Below are positions 22,883-33,917 of a DNA stretch of 64,000 nt, in pieces. The stretch lies in NCBI RefSeq assembly GCF_000149955.1, contig NC_030997.1, positions 1,162,714-1,226,713 on the forward strand, in the 5' to 3' direction. A model generated the notes under the pieces. The model had not been told where the DNA came from and did no database searches. It was given only the letters and a program-made list of their open reading frames with translations. The stretch's first letter is position 1; each line of letters starts with the position of its first letter. The translations under genes were made by a program, and so were the position numbers. This DNA is from Fusarium oxysporum f. sp. lycopersici 4287 (taxonomy: Eukaryota; Ascomycota; Sordariomycetes; Hypocreales; Nectriaceae).

Positions 22883-23364
22883 TTTAAACTGTTATTTGGG
22901 GGGTTGTAATAGGTTTAGATTGCATTTTCACTGAACCAAAGACTTTATTAATAATAGTTATCCGTCTGTAATCAACTGCAGACTGCTAAGCAATAATCTT
23001 TTTAATCTTCTCACTGTCCGTGGTGGGGACCCTTTCAGTGACCCATCGACATTGACCCTTCGCTTTCATGCCCCACAAAGCCAGGGGTGCATGTTGGTCC
23101 GAGGTTTAAGTCAGCAGCGCCACGTTCAATAATTTTACAATAAATCGATGGTTAGGTACCAACAGAAAAGAAAAGAAAAAAAAAGAAAAAGTTGGTCCGC
23201 GGAGTTAATTTATCACAATAAACTGATTTGTTGTTCAAGCTAATTTAGCGTGAGTCCTTATGCTTAATTGCGCCTGTTTCTCGGTTATTCTTAACTGGTT
23301 ACCCTCTTTGTTGGGTTTCTCTCTGGTACCATCGCAGTCCCGCAAGGAAATCATAATCGTGGTT
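22883..23364. promoter_or_regulatory. Intergenic between tandem secreted paralogues, with purine tract
   Basis: A purine-only A/G tract runs at about 23163-23190. No gene is seen. The frame at 23260 begins with a non-ATG-like leader and is replaced by the ATG at 23365. Confidence 0.45.
23163..23190. repeat. Purine (AAAAG-type) low-complexity tract
   Basis: Imperfect repeats of AAAAG about 200 nt before the second secreted paralogue. The complementary strand is a polypyrimidine run. Simple sequence, with no further function assigned. Confidence 0.6.
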
Positions 23365-24300
23365 ATGAGACTGGCGTATCGATTACTTCAGCTTTTGACG
23401 CTGCATCAGCTGGCTTCAGCCTCACCATGCAAGCCTTCTTCTCAACCCCCCAATTCTGTTACATCTATCAGAACCACCAGCTCTAGTGAAGCTGAGACGA
23501 CCAGTACAGACATATCGTCAGCAAGCTCAATGACGACAGAGCCTGCCACCTCTACGGTCTTATCCTCTACTATTCTTTCCGTAGAGACCGAGTCTGTCAC
23601 ACCGACAACTGTATTCTCATCAGCCTCTGCTGGAGAGGCAGAATCATCATTCATAGCCTCTTCTGAAACGACAACTATTGCCGAAAGCACCACGAAATAT
23701 GAGCCATTAGTCTATACCACCCCAGCTGCAACTCCAGCTGAGACATCAACTGAAGAGACATCCACCACGACAACATCTATTGAGCGACAACCCACCAACT
23801 TAATTCGCAATCCTGGTTTTGAAGATCTTACCTTCGCGCCCTGGGAGGCAGTCGTGGTAGCAAATCGCGGGTGGCTATCCATCCGCAGCGACACGTCTCG
23901 CCCAGGATCGCTTCAGTGTGGTGTTTTCGACTCTTCAGTTCCGCCTACAGGGGGGCTCAGACGCAGACTTATCCAACCAATTGTCTGGTCCGTTAAACAA
24001 GATATTGACCCTTCCACGATCATCACCGGCAAAGAATACCGCTTTTCAATTTTCCAAAAGATCACAGCTTCTGGCGGCTGTAATGCCCAGCGGTTAGGAT
24101 GCGGTGGCGGAGGAACCTCGGTCAGTTCGGGGGAGTTTGGAGGGCCCTTGAATGCATGGGCTTTGGGAGCAATTAGCTGTACTTGGAATCAAGCTCAGCT
24201 CGATGCTGGACCCTACGTTTATGTGAATATTATTTGCAACTCTGTCACTTTCTCTCTTGACGATGCTGTCTTGATAGAAAGAGAGGCATCGCAGTATTGA
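23365..24300 (+). CDS. Secreted Ser/Thr-rich protein with CBM4/9-like domain (paralogue 2)
   Basis: Intronless, 311 aa from the ATG at 23365, which opens a proper signal peptide (MRLAYRLLQLLTLHQLASA). The mature start is SPCKPSS, as in paralogue 1. The low-complexity Ser/Thr/Glu linker is longer (about 120 residues), then NLIRNPGFEDLTFAPWEAV starts the carbohydrate-binding-like domain, with six cysteines and several extra residues relative to paralogue 1. The CTWNQAQLDAGPYVYV block near the C-terminus confirms common origin. Linker-length difference with conserved ends is what slippage in repeat-rich DNA would give. Expected outside the cell or in the wall; the ligand is unknown. Confidence 0.85.
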   Translation: MRLAYRLLQLLTLHQLASASPCKPSSQPPNSVTSIRTTSSSEAETTSTDISSASSMTTEPATSTVLSSTILSVETESVTPTTVFSSASAGEAESSFIASSETTTIAESTTKYEPLVYTTPAATPAETSTEETSTTTTSIERQPTNLIRNPGFEDLTFAPWEAVVVANRGWLSIRSDTSRPGSLQCGVFDSSVPPTGGLRRRLIQPIVWSVKQDIDPSTIITGKEYRFSIFQKITASGGCNAQRLGCGGGGTSVSSGEFGGPLNAWALGAISCTWNQAQLDAGPYVYVNIICNSVTFSLDDAVLIEREASQY

Positions 24301-24571
24301 TTTCACTTATGGAACTCTTATACATCTTATTCACAACCACAATAACATAGCTTCGATGAAAATTACTTGCAATTTGACTTCAAGTAGTACTCCAGGGAAT
24401 CTAACAATGACTTACACCCATGACAACTAGCACTAACTGGCCAATCGCATACTTAAAAGCATGTACCATAACTGACAGCCAAACCAAATGAGTTAAGATG
24501 CTGAACTATCACCTGCCATAGAACAAAATATTTGAGCAGAACAGCATCTCGCTAGTTGACGACACCCTCGA

Positions 24572-25198
24572 TCAGCTAGGCCTCTGTCTAGCAGCAACAG
24601 CAAACCCAGGCTTATTGCTGGAATAGTCGAAACCCGTTGCAATCAGAATACACAGACTGTTTTCGGTCTCGAACTGGGCGTAATTACAAGCACCGAGCTG
24701 ACCACAAGCCTTGATACACTTCTCCATTGTGCTATCTTGTTGATATCCGATATCTTCGTAACCATCAAATCTCCAGTTACAATAGAGCTCATATTCGATT
24801 TCGTCGTCTGCGAAGTAGGGGTTGTCGAGATCAGCACATTGCGGTGCAGGGGCATCGGGAGCTTCAGAGGTGGTCATGGCTGCAGTTGTAGTAGTCATGG
24901 TAGTGGGAAGGTCTTGGCTGGTGGTTGTGAAGAGTGTAGTGGTGTCAGACTCGATAGCTGCTGAAGTCTCGGACACAGAGAGGATGATTGTGGTGGACAC
25001 ATCAGACTCAGCGGATGTCGCGGTAGTAGTCTCGGTCGTATCTTGAACGGAAGTACTGACCGTAGCCACTGACTCAGCGTTGCTTGTGATGGTAGTAGTA
25101 GCCTCACTCGAAGTAGTCGATGATGAAGGACGGCATGGCCCAGCGTTGACGCCCGCAAAGGCAACGAATGCAACCGCCAATGAGTTTGGGAAAATCAT
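24572..25198 (-). CDS. Secreted Ser/Thr-rich protein with PAN/apple-like domain
   Basis: Intronless, 208 aa from the ATG at 25198, which begins a signal peptide (MIFPNSLAVAFVAFAGVNA); the frame extends upstream but without secretory features. The mature start is GPCRPSS, matching the SPCKPSS of the neighbouring CBM-like proteins, followed by a Ser/Thr-rich linker. The C-terminal about 80 residues differ: CADLDNPYFADDE, YCNWRFDG, then MEKCIKACGQLGACNYAQFE and LCILIATGF. The KC-x3-C-x5-C spacing and aromatic residues look like a PAN/apple fold, which binds proteins or sugars. So an identical N-terminal module is joined to a different binding domain. It is convergent with paralogue 2. Confidence 0.8.
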   Translation of the reverse strand: MIFPNSLAVAFVAFAGVNAGPCRPSSSTTSSEATTTITSNAESVATVSTSVQDTTETTTATSAESDVSTTIILSVSETSAAIESDTTTLFTTTSQDLPTTMTTTTAAMTTSEAPDAPAPQCADLDNPYFADDEIEYELYCNWRFDGYEDIGYQQDSTMEKCIKACGQLGACNYAQFETENSLCILIATGFDYSSNKPGFAVAARQRPS

Positions 25199-26417
25199 GG
25201 TAATGAAAGACTGAGGTGAGTATACCAAGCAAAAAAAGAGTGAATATCGGTGGAAAGTCTACTAAAAGCCCTTACTTATACCCGATCAATTACCACCAAC
25301 ATAAATTGTACTTTTCTTTTCTTGCTATGGCCCTGAACTATTAATGCGCTATTTGGCGGATTATCGTTTTTTTGAGCTTAAAACATCCACTGGGGCCTTG
25401 GCAACCAGGGCTTTGACTCAGTGGATATTTTGCTGCTGGGGGCCTGAGATCCGCTGAGTTGTTGGGGGCTGATGCACCGTAGGGAAATTTGTCATTGGTT
25501 GTAGGCCTTTGCTGCAAAATGCTGACTGTATAATTGCCAGTGGAGTCGCAAAGGGTGCCATAAAGCTGGCAGCCTGAATAAGCGATCACCATTAAGCAGA
25601 AAACTTCTGATATTTGGATGAGGCCTTAAAAATAACTAATCCAAGGATTATTAAATGCTTTTTAAACCTGCCTATGTCTTTTTATTACTTAGAATAGCGG
25701 TTGCAAGTTTTCTCGTTAAATGCACTGGTTCTATTAAATGAGACTGGCACCTATACAAAACCTCGTTATTTGGCAGTAGAGCTGCATTGGGATCAAAAGA
25801 GAAGCTTTCGGACTTGGTATGTGCGGAATCTACTGATTGATTCATTTCACCGATCCTGTTTCTAATATTGGCCTATTGCACAGTTGTGAAACCAAGTCAA
25901 AGTTCTCGCGCTAGCAATAATGCAACGGCATGTAGCATAGAATCTATCATACTATTGACTATAAGGTAGTACCCTTTCCCTAGAAATGTGATAATTGAGA
26001 GACGAGGGTAATTCCCGAATGAAATGTATCATCTAAACGGCATTATGGTTCTAACGATCCTGGGCCACGACGATCGGAGATGAAGGAAACCACAATATAG
26101 TCTCCAAAGTGGGCTGTTTCCCATACATGGGATGAACAGCAGCTCGGTCACTATTGACCAGTCCGTACTTATCAAGTCCTAGTTCCCATGCTGTTCATTG
26201 AAACAACCCTCGTTTCATGTTAAGCAAACCTGCAGAATAGGGCCCAGAAAAGCTGCTGCCTGCCCGGGATTGCCGGCGCCTTACGACCTTCCAAGCCTGG
26301 GATAGGTAGTCGAAAGAAGCCGCTTAACCACTAAAGAGAAAATCCATATAAGTGTCATGGAAGGAAACAACTGTGATTTATAGGACTTGGACACTTCAGG
26401 CTTGTTTGACGACCATC
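25199..26417. other. Intergenic, divergent promoter region
   Basis: AT-rich, no supported gene. The frame at 25341-25592 lacks protein-like composition. It holds promoters for the PAN-like protein and the GH5-like gene. Confidence 0.45.
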
Positions 26418-27629
26418 ATGAAGTTCCCCTCTCTTAAGAGCTTGATGCTCGGTTTGTTCTCTGTGGCAACTGCAAACGCTGCGAAGTCCTTCTCGGCTTC
26501 GAACCTCTACTATGCTGCTGGCCTGACTGATGGACAGCAGACCACTTTGCTAAATGGCCTCCAAAGTGCCGGTGTCAAGGTTCTACGCGTATGGCTTTAT
26601 GGTAAGAGACTCTCGCTTGAATCACAGCGTGAGCGCCAGGACGCCAGCTGATCATGTTTGAAGGCCAATCAGGAGCTACAAAGGGAACGCCCATCAACGA
26701 CTTCGAAAGCCTACAAGGCACTAGTTCGGATGACTGGGATGACACCGTGCTGAACCGGCTGGATACCTTTATGGTTAAGGCTCACGATTATGGTATCAAC
26801 CTTCTCATCTCCATTCACAGCTACAATGCTCTTGAGAAAAACAGTGATTTCTATGGAAAATGGTACGGTACTGGCGACTTTTACACCAGCAGTAAAGCGA
26901 TAAGCCAGTTTAAAGACCGCATCGCTCACGTTCTTGCGCATAAACATCCCAAGACGGGCAAAACGTGGGCCCAGAGCTCTGACTACATCTTCGCCTTTGA
27001 GGCCCGGAACGAAGCTATGCATCCGCAGGTTCGCAGATTCTCGTTCCCCAGGCAGCATGATGCACTTGAATAATTCTCTGATCGTACAGGGGAATCCACA
27101 AGCCTTGGCTTCCTGGCAGTGCACCATGGCCAAAAGCATCAAAGACAACCTCAATGGAAACTCGAAGATCCTCGTCACGACCGGCGGCGGCGCTCACCTA
27201 GACAACTCTCTCCTCGATGCATATTTCACCTGCGATAGTCTCGACGTCCTTGCTATCCACGCCTACGGTGTCGCCGACCTTACAACCTCCTGACTTCAGC
27301 CATTCGTTGATAAGGCAAAGAAGGCTGGCAAGAAGCTCATCATGCAAGAGTGGGGTGTATGCTACACCGATGCCGAGAACAATAACTGCAACGGAGGAAG
27401 CTCAGTTCCCGCGAGCACGAGAGATGACAATATCAAGAAGTGGGCAGCGAATATTGATGCAGCGGGAATCCCCTGGTTCTACTGGCAGGTCCTCCCGAAT
27501 GCAGACCCTCATCAAGGCTGGGACTATGAGGTTGGTATCAGCGATGCGAACTGGGATGCCTTGAAGGCTGCTGCACTTGCTTCAGGAAAGGCTGAGTCTG
27601 CTTTTGACTTCGGCCCTTATTTGCTGTAA
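26418..27629 (+). pseudogene. GH5-like glycoside hydrolase interrupted by an in-frame TGA
   Basis: Exons 26418-26601, 26664-27028 and 27090-27629 splice cleanly into 363 codons, but codon 251 (27291-27293) is TGA. The signal peptide (MKFPSLKSLMLGLFSVATANA) and the fold hallmarks of the GH5/mannanase-like group are present: VKVLRVWLYG, LLISIHSYNAL, and FEARNEAMHPQ with the likely acid/base Glu at 178. After the stop, KKLIMQEWGVCYTD carries the likely nucleophile at 270, and the frame stays open to a normal end, so the break is a single codon. Termination would remove the nucleophile and leave an inactive secreted product. The context TGA CTT is close to, but not, the CUA readthrough context. 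Assembly error, fresh nonsense mutation and readthrough are all open. Confidence 0.8.
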
Positions 27630-29177
27630 AGAATTGGTGCTTGAGCCATTCTGAGCAAGGCTTCACAAACATGTATCTTTTATCTTCTCAAAAGGTTTGA
27701 TGTTATTGGAAAGACTATGAGACAAACTTAGATATACATTTATCACTTTGGCATTCTGCAGCTAAGCAGATGATTGCTTCTTACAACATTAAACTATATA
27801 GTGCCAACACAGGTGATAAGGACGCGATAGCGATTCTGCAGTGTACTCATGTAAGATGTTGTAACATGCGCCAGCTGTAAAGGCCTTGCGACTTGTGAGC
27901 GGGCGCTCCCAAGGCCAACATACATGTACAAACTAGTGAACTAACTTGGACTTTTGCCAAACTGAAACGAGGACTACTCCTTGGTTCCCTCCATCGGCTC
28001 GTAGGATCGGCCATTTGGTGAAACAACTAAGTTAAACTGATGTTCTATGCCCCCGAAATGCTGGAAAAGGCAATGAAAATCCTGGTGCTAGGCATCGGTA
28101 ACTCCGAATCGCATGCCCTTCCAAATAATGCTTCCAAGGGCCGAAGTCTTTCTGCAATTCCTCAGCTCTTCCACCGTGTGTCAACCCGATGCCAACGAGA
28201 GAGTAACACGGCTTCATAAGCTCATTGAATCTCTGGGGCGGCCATGGAATTGACTTGCTGTCAATCACTGTGTTCAGGGAACTGGTTTTCCAGCCTCATC
28301 TTTGCCCCAGAACCTGGGAATAGACCAATAGTGTACTGTCGCACTCGCAACACAAAGGTTCTCGAAGTGAATAATATTAACCGTGACTCATCTCAGAAGT
28401 ACTATTATTACACAAGCTTTTCAGTCAAGTGGTATTTCGGCGCTCGCGTGACGCTGATAGAGCAGCACTCAAGCCGGTTTGCTGCAGTTGATATGTACCT
28501 ACTGGAGGTCCAGCAAACATTGGGGCTTTCGGCTAAAAGAGCATTATACTCAAGTTTGACCTTTGGTCTGCCCCATCCTTTAATTAAGATGGAGATAAAT
28601 ATTTGAGTTATATGATTTTGTGATTCGAGCAACTGGTTATCTGGTATCGCCTGATTGTCAGCCCTGGGCTTACCATGAGTGCCCGATGTGCGGGGAAGCG
28701 ACGCACTACCTCTTGCAAGGTCATGTCAAAGAAGGAGAGAATATCTGAAACATAAACCGGGTTCTCTATGATGTACGTCTTATTCAAGTCATAAATATAT
28801 TAGGAATCCTATTTAAATATCTCCTAGGTTTAGTATAGTTCTGGAAGGGCACTTCCTAAATTCCATAGGATTCTTGGACAATATTCCTCAACATGAACAG
28901 TAACACTCAGAAAAGCCACCAGACTCATGATCACACTACTATTAACATCCGCTTATGTAGCTTCCATCTTTTGGAAAAGTTTCTTTCGCCTTATACATTT
29001 CCAGCTTGACGATAGTGTGGTCCCTAGCGGTTCTAGAAGTTTCAAGCATTCTGATTACACTACACTTTATAAAACAAAACATACAAGGTATCCTGTCCGA
29101 GAAAACGCCCCGCTTGATAAAGCTTTTGCCCTAGATATTACACCTTCGAAATGTACTCATAGCAATGAATATCCCTC
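27630..29177. other. Intergenic, nothing recognised
   Basis: The + frame at 28244-28606 has no start context, domain or intron logic. AT-rich patches lie near 28780-28860. No RNA gene signals. Confidence 0.45.
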
Positions 29178-31373
29178 TCAGAAAGCCTTTTCCAAAACTT
29201 CAGGACCCACAGACTGCAGAAGCATATCCAGCGTAGCCTGCCATGAAGGTTCCATGAATTTCGACATTATTCTCACCCGCTTCGCCGCCTTGTCAACACC
29301 CTCCTTCTCCCTCAGAACATCCGCTCTCTCAGCATCAAGCTGCCCAAGTCTCTTAGTAACAAGCGCAATCTCATGATCGGTCTTGTATATTCCAGCGATG
29401 CTCTTGTCGAGCTGGCTTTTGACGATGATGTATACCTCTTTGTGCTCGAGAATAGTCTGTTTCCGCTTATTGATGAAGGTGCGGAGCTCAGCATCCCCGG
29501 GGTTCTTCTGGTAAACTTCCTCAAGACCTCTAAGCGTTGTGTTTTCGTTGGCTGTGGATTCCTCAACGTCTTTGAGAGCGTCCTGGGCTTTCTTTTGGTC
29601 GTTTGTATAATCGTTCTTTTTATGGAAAAGGCTGCTCTGAACGGCAGAGAGCCTGCGTTGCTCGTCGTCGATGTCGGCCAACAGTTCTTCAAACTTGTGC
29701 GCAAATGGCTTTATGGCATCGGAAGCATTTTTCAAGCTTTCTTTGAACTCGTCTCCAGAGGGCTACAGATGGTTAGATTCATGATAGGAAATGTTAGAAG
29801 GGAAACTTCTCACCAAAACTGCGTCCCAATTGATTGCTCTAGGCACTTGAGACTGATGCGGTAGAGCATTAGATGTCCTTTGCCTCTTTGCTCCAGATCG
29901 TGAGGCGTTCGTTGGGGTATTGTTCACAAATGATGCTGCTGGTGATGATTCAGCCGGGCGCTTATTACCCCGAGATGGAGCCAGGTGATGAGGCGTCGAT
30001 TGTTGACTGTTCGCTGATTGGGTGTAAGCCCCTTGAGGAGCCACGAGGTTAGATGCTGATGACCAGTTGCCTAATTGCTGTTGAGGGGTCTGAGAGGTAG
30101 CACTAGTGCGGGGCGACGCCAATGGCTGAGAGCTGGCTTGTGTGCGGGGAGTTGCGGAACTCTGAGAATTTGAAGCGGAAGTTGAAGCCGATGGCTGGCT
30201 ATTGGATCGTTGGAGTTGCATTGCATTTTTAGTACCGGGGATTGGGGGAAGAGGCACTGCTGTATATGATTGTGGGCGAGGTTTCACAAAATTTTGCATT
30301 GTGTTTGCAGGAGAGGCAGTTGGTGTAGGTTGTTGAGGAGGGCGCATATCGCGCTGAGAAGTTGCGGGTATGGGCACCGGTACTTGCGAACCCGGTGGAC
30401 TCCTGACAGCGAGAGTCGCAGACGTGTACTCTGCTGAGCCGCTGCTTTGGCGAACAGAGCTCCTAGGTGTATCTGATACTAAGCGAGATGGCTGTTGGAT
30501 ACTGCGCCGCGGACGGCTTGAGGCTGCTGATGCAGAGTTGGGTGTTGAGGTTCCGTGATCAGGTCCAGATAGACCGTTTGGCTGTACAGGGTCTGGACTG
30601 TCGTTCATCATGAAGCCATCACCACCTGGATCCACCACTGTTCCCTCATCTGTCTCGTCGTCTTCGATCTCGACGATTTCTCTGGCTGATGAGCGGCGTC
30701 TTTCTCGAGGCGGACTCAGTTTCTTTGGCGCAGCCCAGTCGAGGTCATTCTCGTCCTCTTTCTCTTCCTGTTCTTCAGCGTCACCATCTTGAACTTGCCC
30801 CGGTTCATCGTGTTGTTCTTCATTCTCCTCCTCGTCCTCTTCAACTTCATCCTCGTCTTCATCGGTATCCTCTGAGATCTGATCCTCGGGCAAGCCCAAA
30901 GCTACTATTTCATCAACAGGTTCAGAGTCTGCCTCAGTCGCGTCACTGTCGCCAATCTCATCGTCGCTCTGGTCATTCACTGTCGCAGACTCATTTGGAT
31001 TTGTATGCTTGGTATCAATCCCCATACCGCGAAGCCATTTCCGGGCTTTGAGAATATCAGATTTGCGTAGTTGGGGATACTTTGTGCGTGGGTGGTGGTT
31101 CGCATGACCTTTCAGTCTGCGTCGCACCTCTTCAATGTCAACTTTGTTGGTCACCACGAGCGACACCAGCGCAGAGAGACTCTCGATGAGTCGAATTCCC
31201 CACATGTCAGGAACAAAGCCTTTGCACAGCTCATTTGGCCACATTCCGCTCAACTGATGAATGCGCGACGCTGCGTGATAAGCACGATGAGATGGATAAT
31301 CTGGTGACGATTGACCCTTGACGCCCGGCGGCGGTCTACCGCGATGACGCGTGGATGAGTTCTTTGGCGTCAT
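29178..31373 (-). CDS. Large nuclear-looking protein: AT-hook-like start, acidic tract, C-terminal coiled coil
   Basis: Two exons, 29814-31373 and 29178-29762, separated by a 51-nt intron, give 714 aa. In order: a basic start with RHRGRPPPG (AT-hook-like, about residues 9-17); a conserved-looking helical block about 28-110 (YPSHRAYHAASRIHQLSGMW, then RRRLKGHANHHPRTKYPQL); an acidic run about 175-215 (EDTDEDEDEVEEDEEENEE); a long Ser/Pro/Gln-rich disordered centre with KRPAE and KRQR nuclear-localisation-like patches; and a final about 180 residues of strong heptad character ending EPSWQATLDMLLQSVGPEVL. The shape suggests a chromatin or transcription cofactor that dimerises through its C-terminus. 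I cannot name the family. Confidence 0.8.
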
Positions 31374-33455
31374 GGAAAATGATGAAAAATATGAATAAGT
31401 TGATGATGGTTGTAAGTCTGGTTGAGACTGGATGTGCTCAAGATGAGCTGATGTAATTGATTATTGAAAGGGTGGTGATGTGTTTGCGACGCATGAGGTA
31501 AACGGTAAACACGGTCCAACTTCGTCACGTGTTTTGGCGTGGTACCCGAATGGCTGAGCAAAGGGGGCGGAAAAATAAATTCCAGCTCCGGCGTAATACA
31601 ACAGGCAAACTCAGCCAGACATGGGCGCCATCTTGTTTCATCTCTGAGCCAATGAATCAAGGAAAAAATGGAAATAGATATGGCATTAATATCCCGTCTT
31701 CATAAGGCAGAAGATATTAGACTTGAAGATGCTCGTTACAAACTGCAAGTGCTTGTGTGATGGATGAATGGTGAAACCTTGATTCATCAGGTCGCCAAGC
31801 ATTGGCGGGTAAGACAGGAAAATCTCACTAAGAATGACTAGAAATCTTTGATTTATCTAGTATTGGGGGTTGCGACTACGCCTTGGCTTGTTTGTCAGTC
31901 GAGAGATACGACTCGCAAGATATTTTTATCCTGATTTTCAGGTCCCACATATCCCACCTAAACCATCAAACCTTCAGAAGACTATTGAACGAATACCAGA
32001 TGGTTTAGTCCCGTTCTACTTTTTTTTACGTGATACATTTCTTCCTTCTTTCTTTGCATTTTAAGTCAGCGCCGGCTCTTTCCGCATGGAAATCGCATAG
32101 CGACTTTTACTATATGCAGTCTTTCTCGTATTCATCTTCTTTAGCTGTAACAAGAAAAGAATATCATAGTAGAAACAATTCAGAGTTTATCTTACGGTTA
32201 TGGAGTTTACCTAACATAGTAGAATTCATCCTTGTGGCTTCGATCCAGGCGGATCAACTCGAGAACTCTTTATATTCCGCTTTCCCAATGGATTCTTCAA
32301 TTTCTGATGTTGTGCTATCGGACTTCGTTCAGTGGCTAAGACACAGCTGGAATCTAGCCTACGGCTTCATCATATGACGGACACGTATTGTCTACGGCCT
32401 AGTATAATAACGTGACATATGCAGCATTGACACATGTGCTCCACCAAGACTTTTCGATAGCGGTATTCGTTTGCATAAAGGATTTATATAACAAAAGTTT
32501 CTGGTAGAATTTTATCTCACTATTGTAGAGCGACTTGAGCGACGTATAACAATGGGACAGATCTAATATAGAACCAGATTGATGAAAATTCATATTCGGT
32601 GAGAACTTTACTATTCAACAAAATAAATAAGTCTTCGGCATCAAGGTCTTTGGATCTTCCACGGTACAAGGGATCTCATGTCACAAAGATATGTTTGGGC
32701 TACCAAACATATACTTTGGTGGGAAGCCCATGCTGAGAGGGGATCTTCTGTATCTTTCGACAGTGATTTTCATTCCCACTCTTACGCTTTCAAAAACACG
32801 ATAAGGAAATAAATAGGAAGATCTGAACCTCTTCTCACTGTGATTATCTTTTTGCGCTGGGCTACTCCAAGAGTCGTTTGGTGCTCTGTTGATAGTACTT
32901 GGTGGGGAATCCAGAGTTCATTCGCCGTCAACCAAGTTGCGATCGAGCTTTCAAGACCTTTCATGTGCAAATTTAAGTATAATCATTACTCTGTCAAATG
33001 TTTCTGAGGCACGGAAACCATTATCAGCCATGCTGGCTGGAACGGAGTCGTTCCATTAGCATATGTGCAGACGCTTTTGAACAATGTTTCGCATCAGATC
33101 TAATGAGAAGGCTCACTCCCTTCCTCCTCTCTCTTGAGTTCTCCGCTGAAAGTTTATTACACACCACAAGGTCACATTTTCCCACTGCTTTGAAATACGT
33201 TGAGGAACCAGCGAAGCCCTCCCACCGCAAACTTTGTACGTCTCACCAACAAAAAGGGGCCACCCTGTACCACCGGTTTTAGCGAACATCAGCAATTGAC
33301 CGAAGAGAACGCCGAAATATCCAAAACTGCACCTTTCTACATACATAATCTCCAGTCACCAATGCTTCGCATTCAATTCAATACTGCCGACTGAACCGGA
33401 CGCCCCATGTTCTTGATCGCTCAGCGGGCCACGCCGACCATCAATTAAGAGCCAC
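31374..33455. other. Long AT-rich intergenic region
   Basis: About 2 kb with no convincing gene on either strand. Base composition is AT-rich between about 31660 and 32660. It could be old, decayed sequence, but I saw no repeat ends or transposase motifs. Confidence 0.45.
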
Positions 33456-33538
33456 GCCCGGTTAGCTCAATCGGTAGAGCGTGAGACTCTTACGAGTACA
33501 CGATCTCAAGGTTGCGGGTTCGACCCCCGCATCGGGCT
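33456..33538 (+). tRNA. tRNA-Lys (CTT) with a ~10-nt intron
   Basis: Acceptor arms GCCCGGT and ATCGGGC pair over 7 bp, with discriminator T as in yeast tRNA-Lys. The D arm is AGCTCAATCGGTAGAGC. The anticodon stem TGAGA/TCTCA encloses the loop CTCTTA, with anticodon CTT followed by a short intron of about 10 nt after position 37. The T arm is GCGGGTTCGACCCCCGC. A T6 run at about 33577 can end Pol III transcription. Confidence 0.93.
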
Positions 33539-33917
33539 GTTCCTATATTACGATTGCGAGCGTTTGCGAGGCTTTCTTTTTTGCATTTCTTTGTAAGCAA
33601 TCTCGCGTTCTCTTTAGGCTTTGTCAGCTGTACGGCCATCACGCTGAGAGCGGGACACGTATATCGTCCCTGCAATTTAGATAATTGTGATTAGTGGGAC
33701 CAAATATTTTGAGAATGGAAAGTCTAATTATTTTACAACCATCAGAGGATGGCCGGGATAGGTAATTATACACAGCGAAGCCCTGGCTGCGAACCTGGTT
33801 ACCTGCTATGATGAAATGTGTCTAAAAATGCCCCTTAGCTCTTGGCCACTGCTCCTTCGAACCATTGCCCTTGGCTGTCTCTACAACCGCAAATCGAGAT
33901 TCCAGAGATGAGTCAAA
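33539..33917. other. Short intergenic region
   Basis: Contains only the tRNA 3' flank with its T-rich terminator and the 3' flank of the next minus-strand gene. Confidence 0.45.

Noticed and set aside
27291..27296. Programmed stop-codon readthrough in the GH5-like gene
   Set aside because: The strong context known in fungi is UGA followed by CUA; here it is CUU, so readthrough is not claimed, only noted.
28244..28606. 120-codon + frame
   Set aside because: No family features; looks random.
31374..33455. AT-rich stretch as a transposon
   Set aside because: No terminal repeats, transposase or reverse-transcriptase motifs visible.
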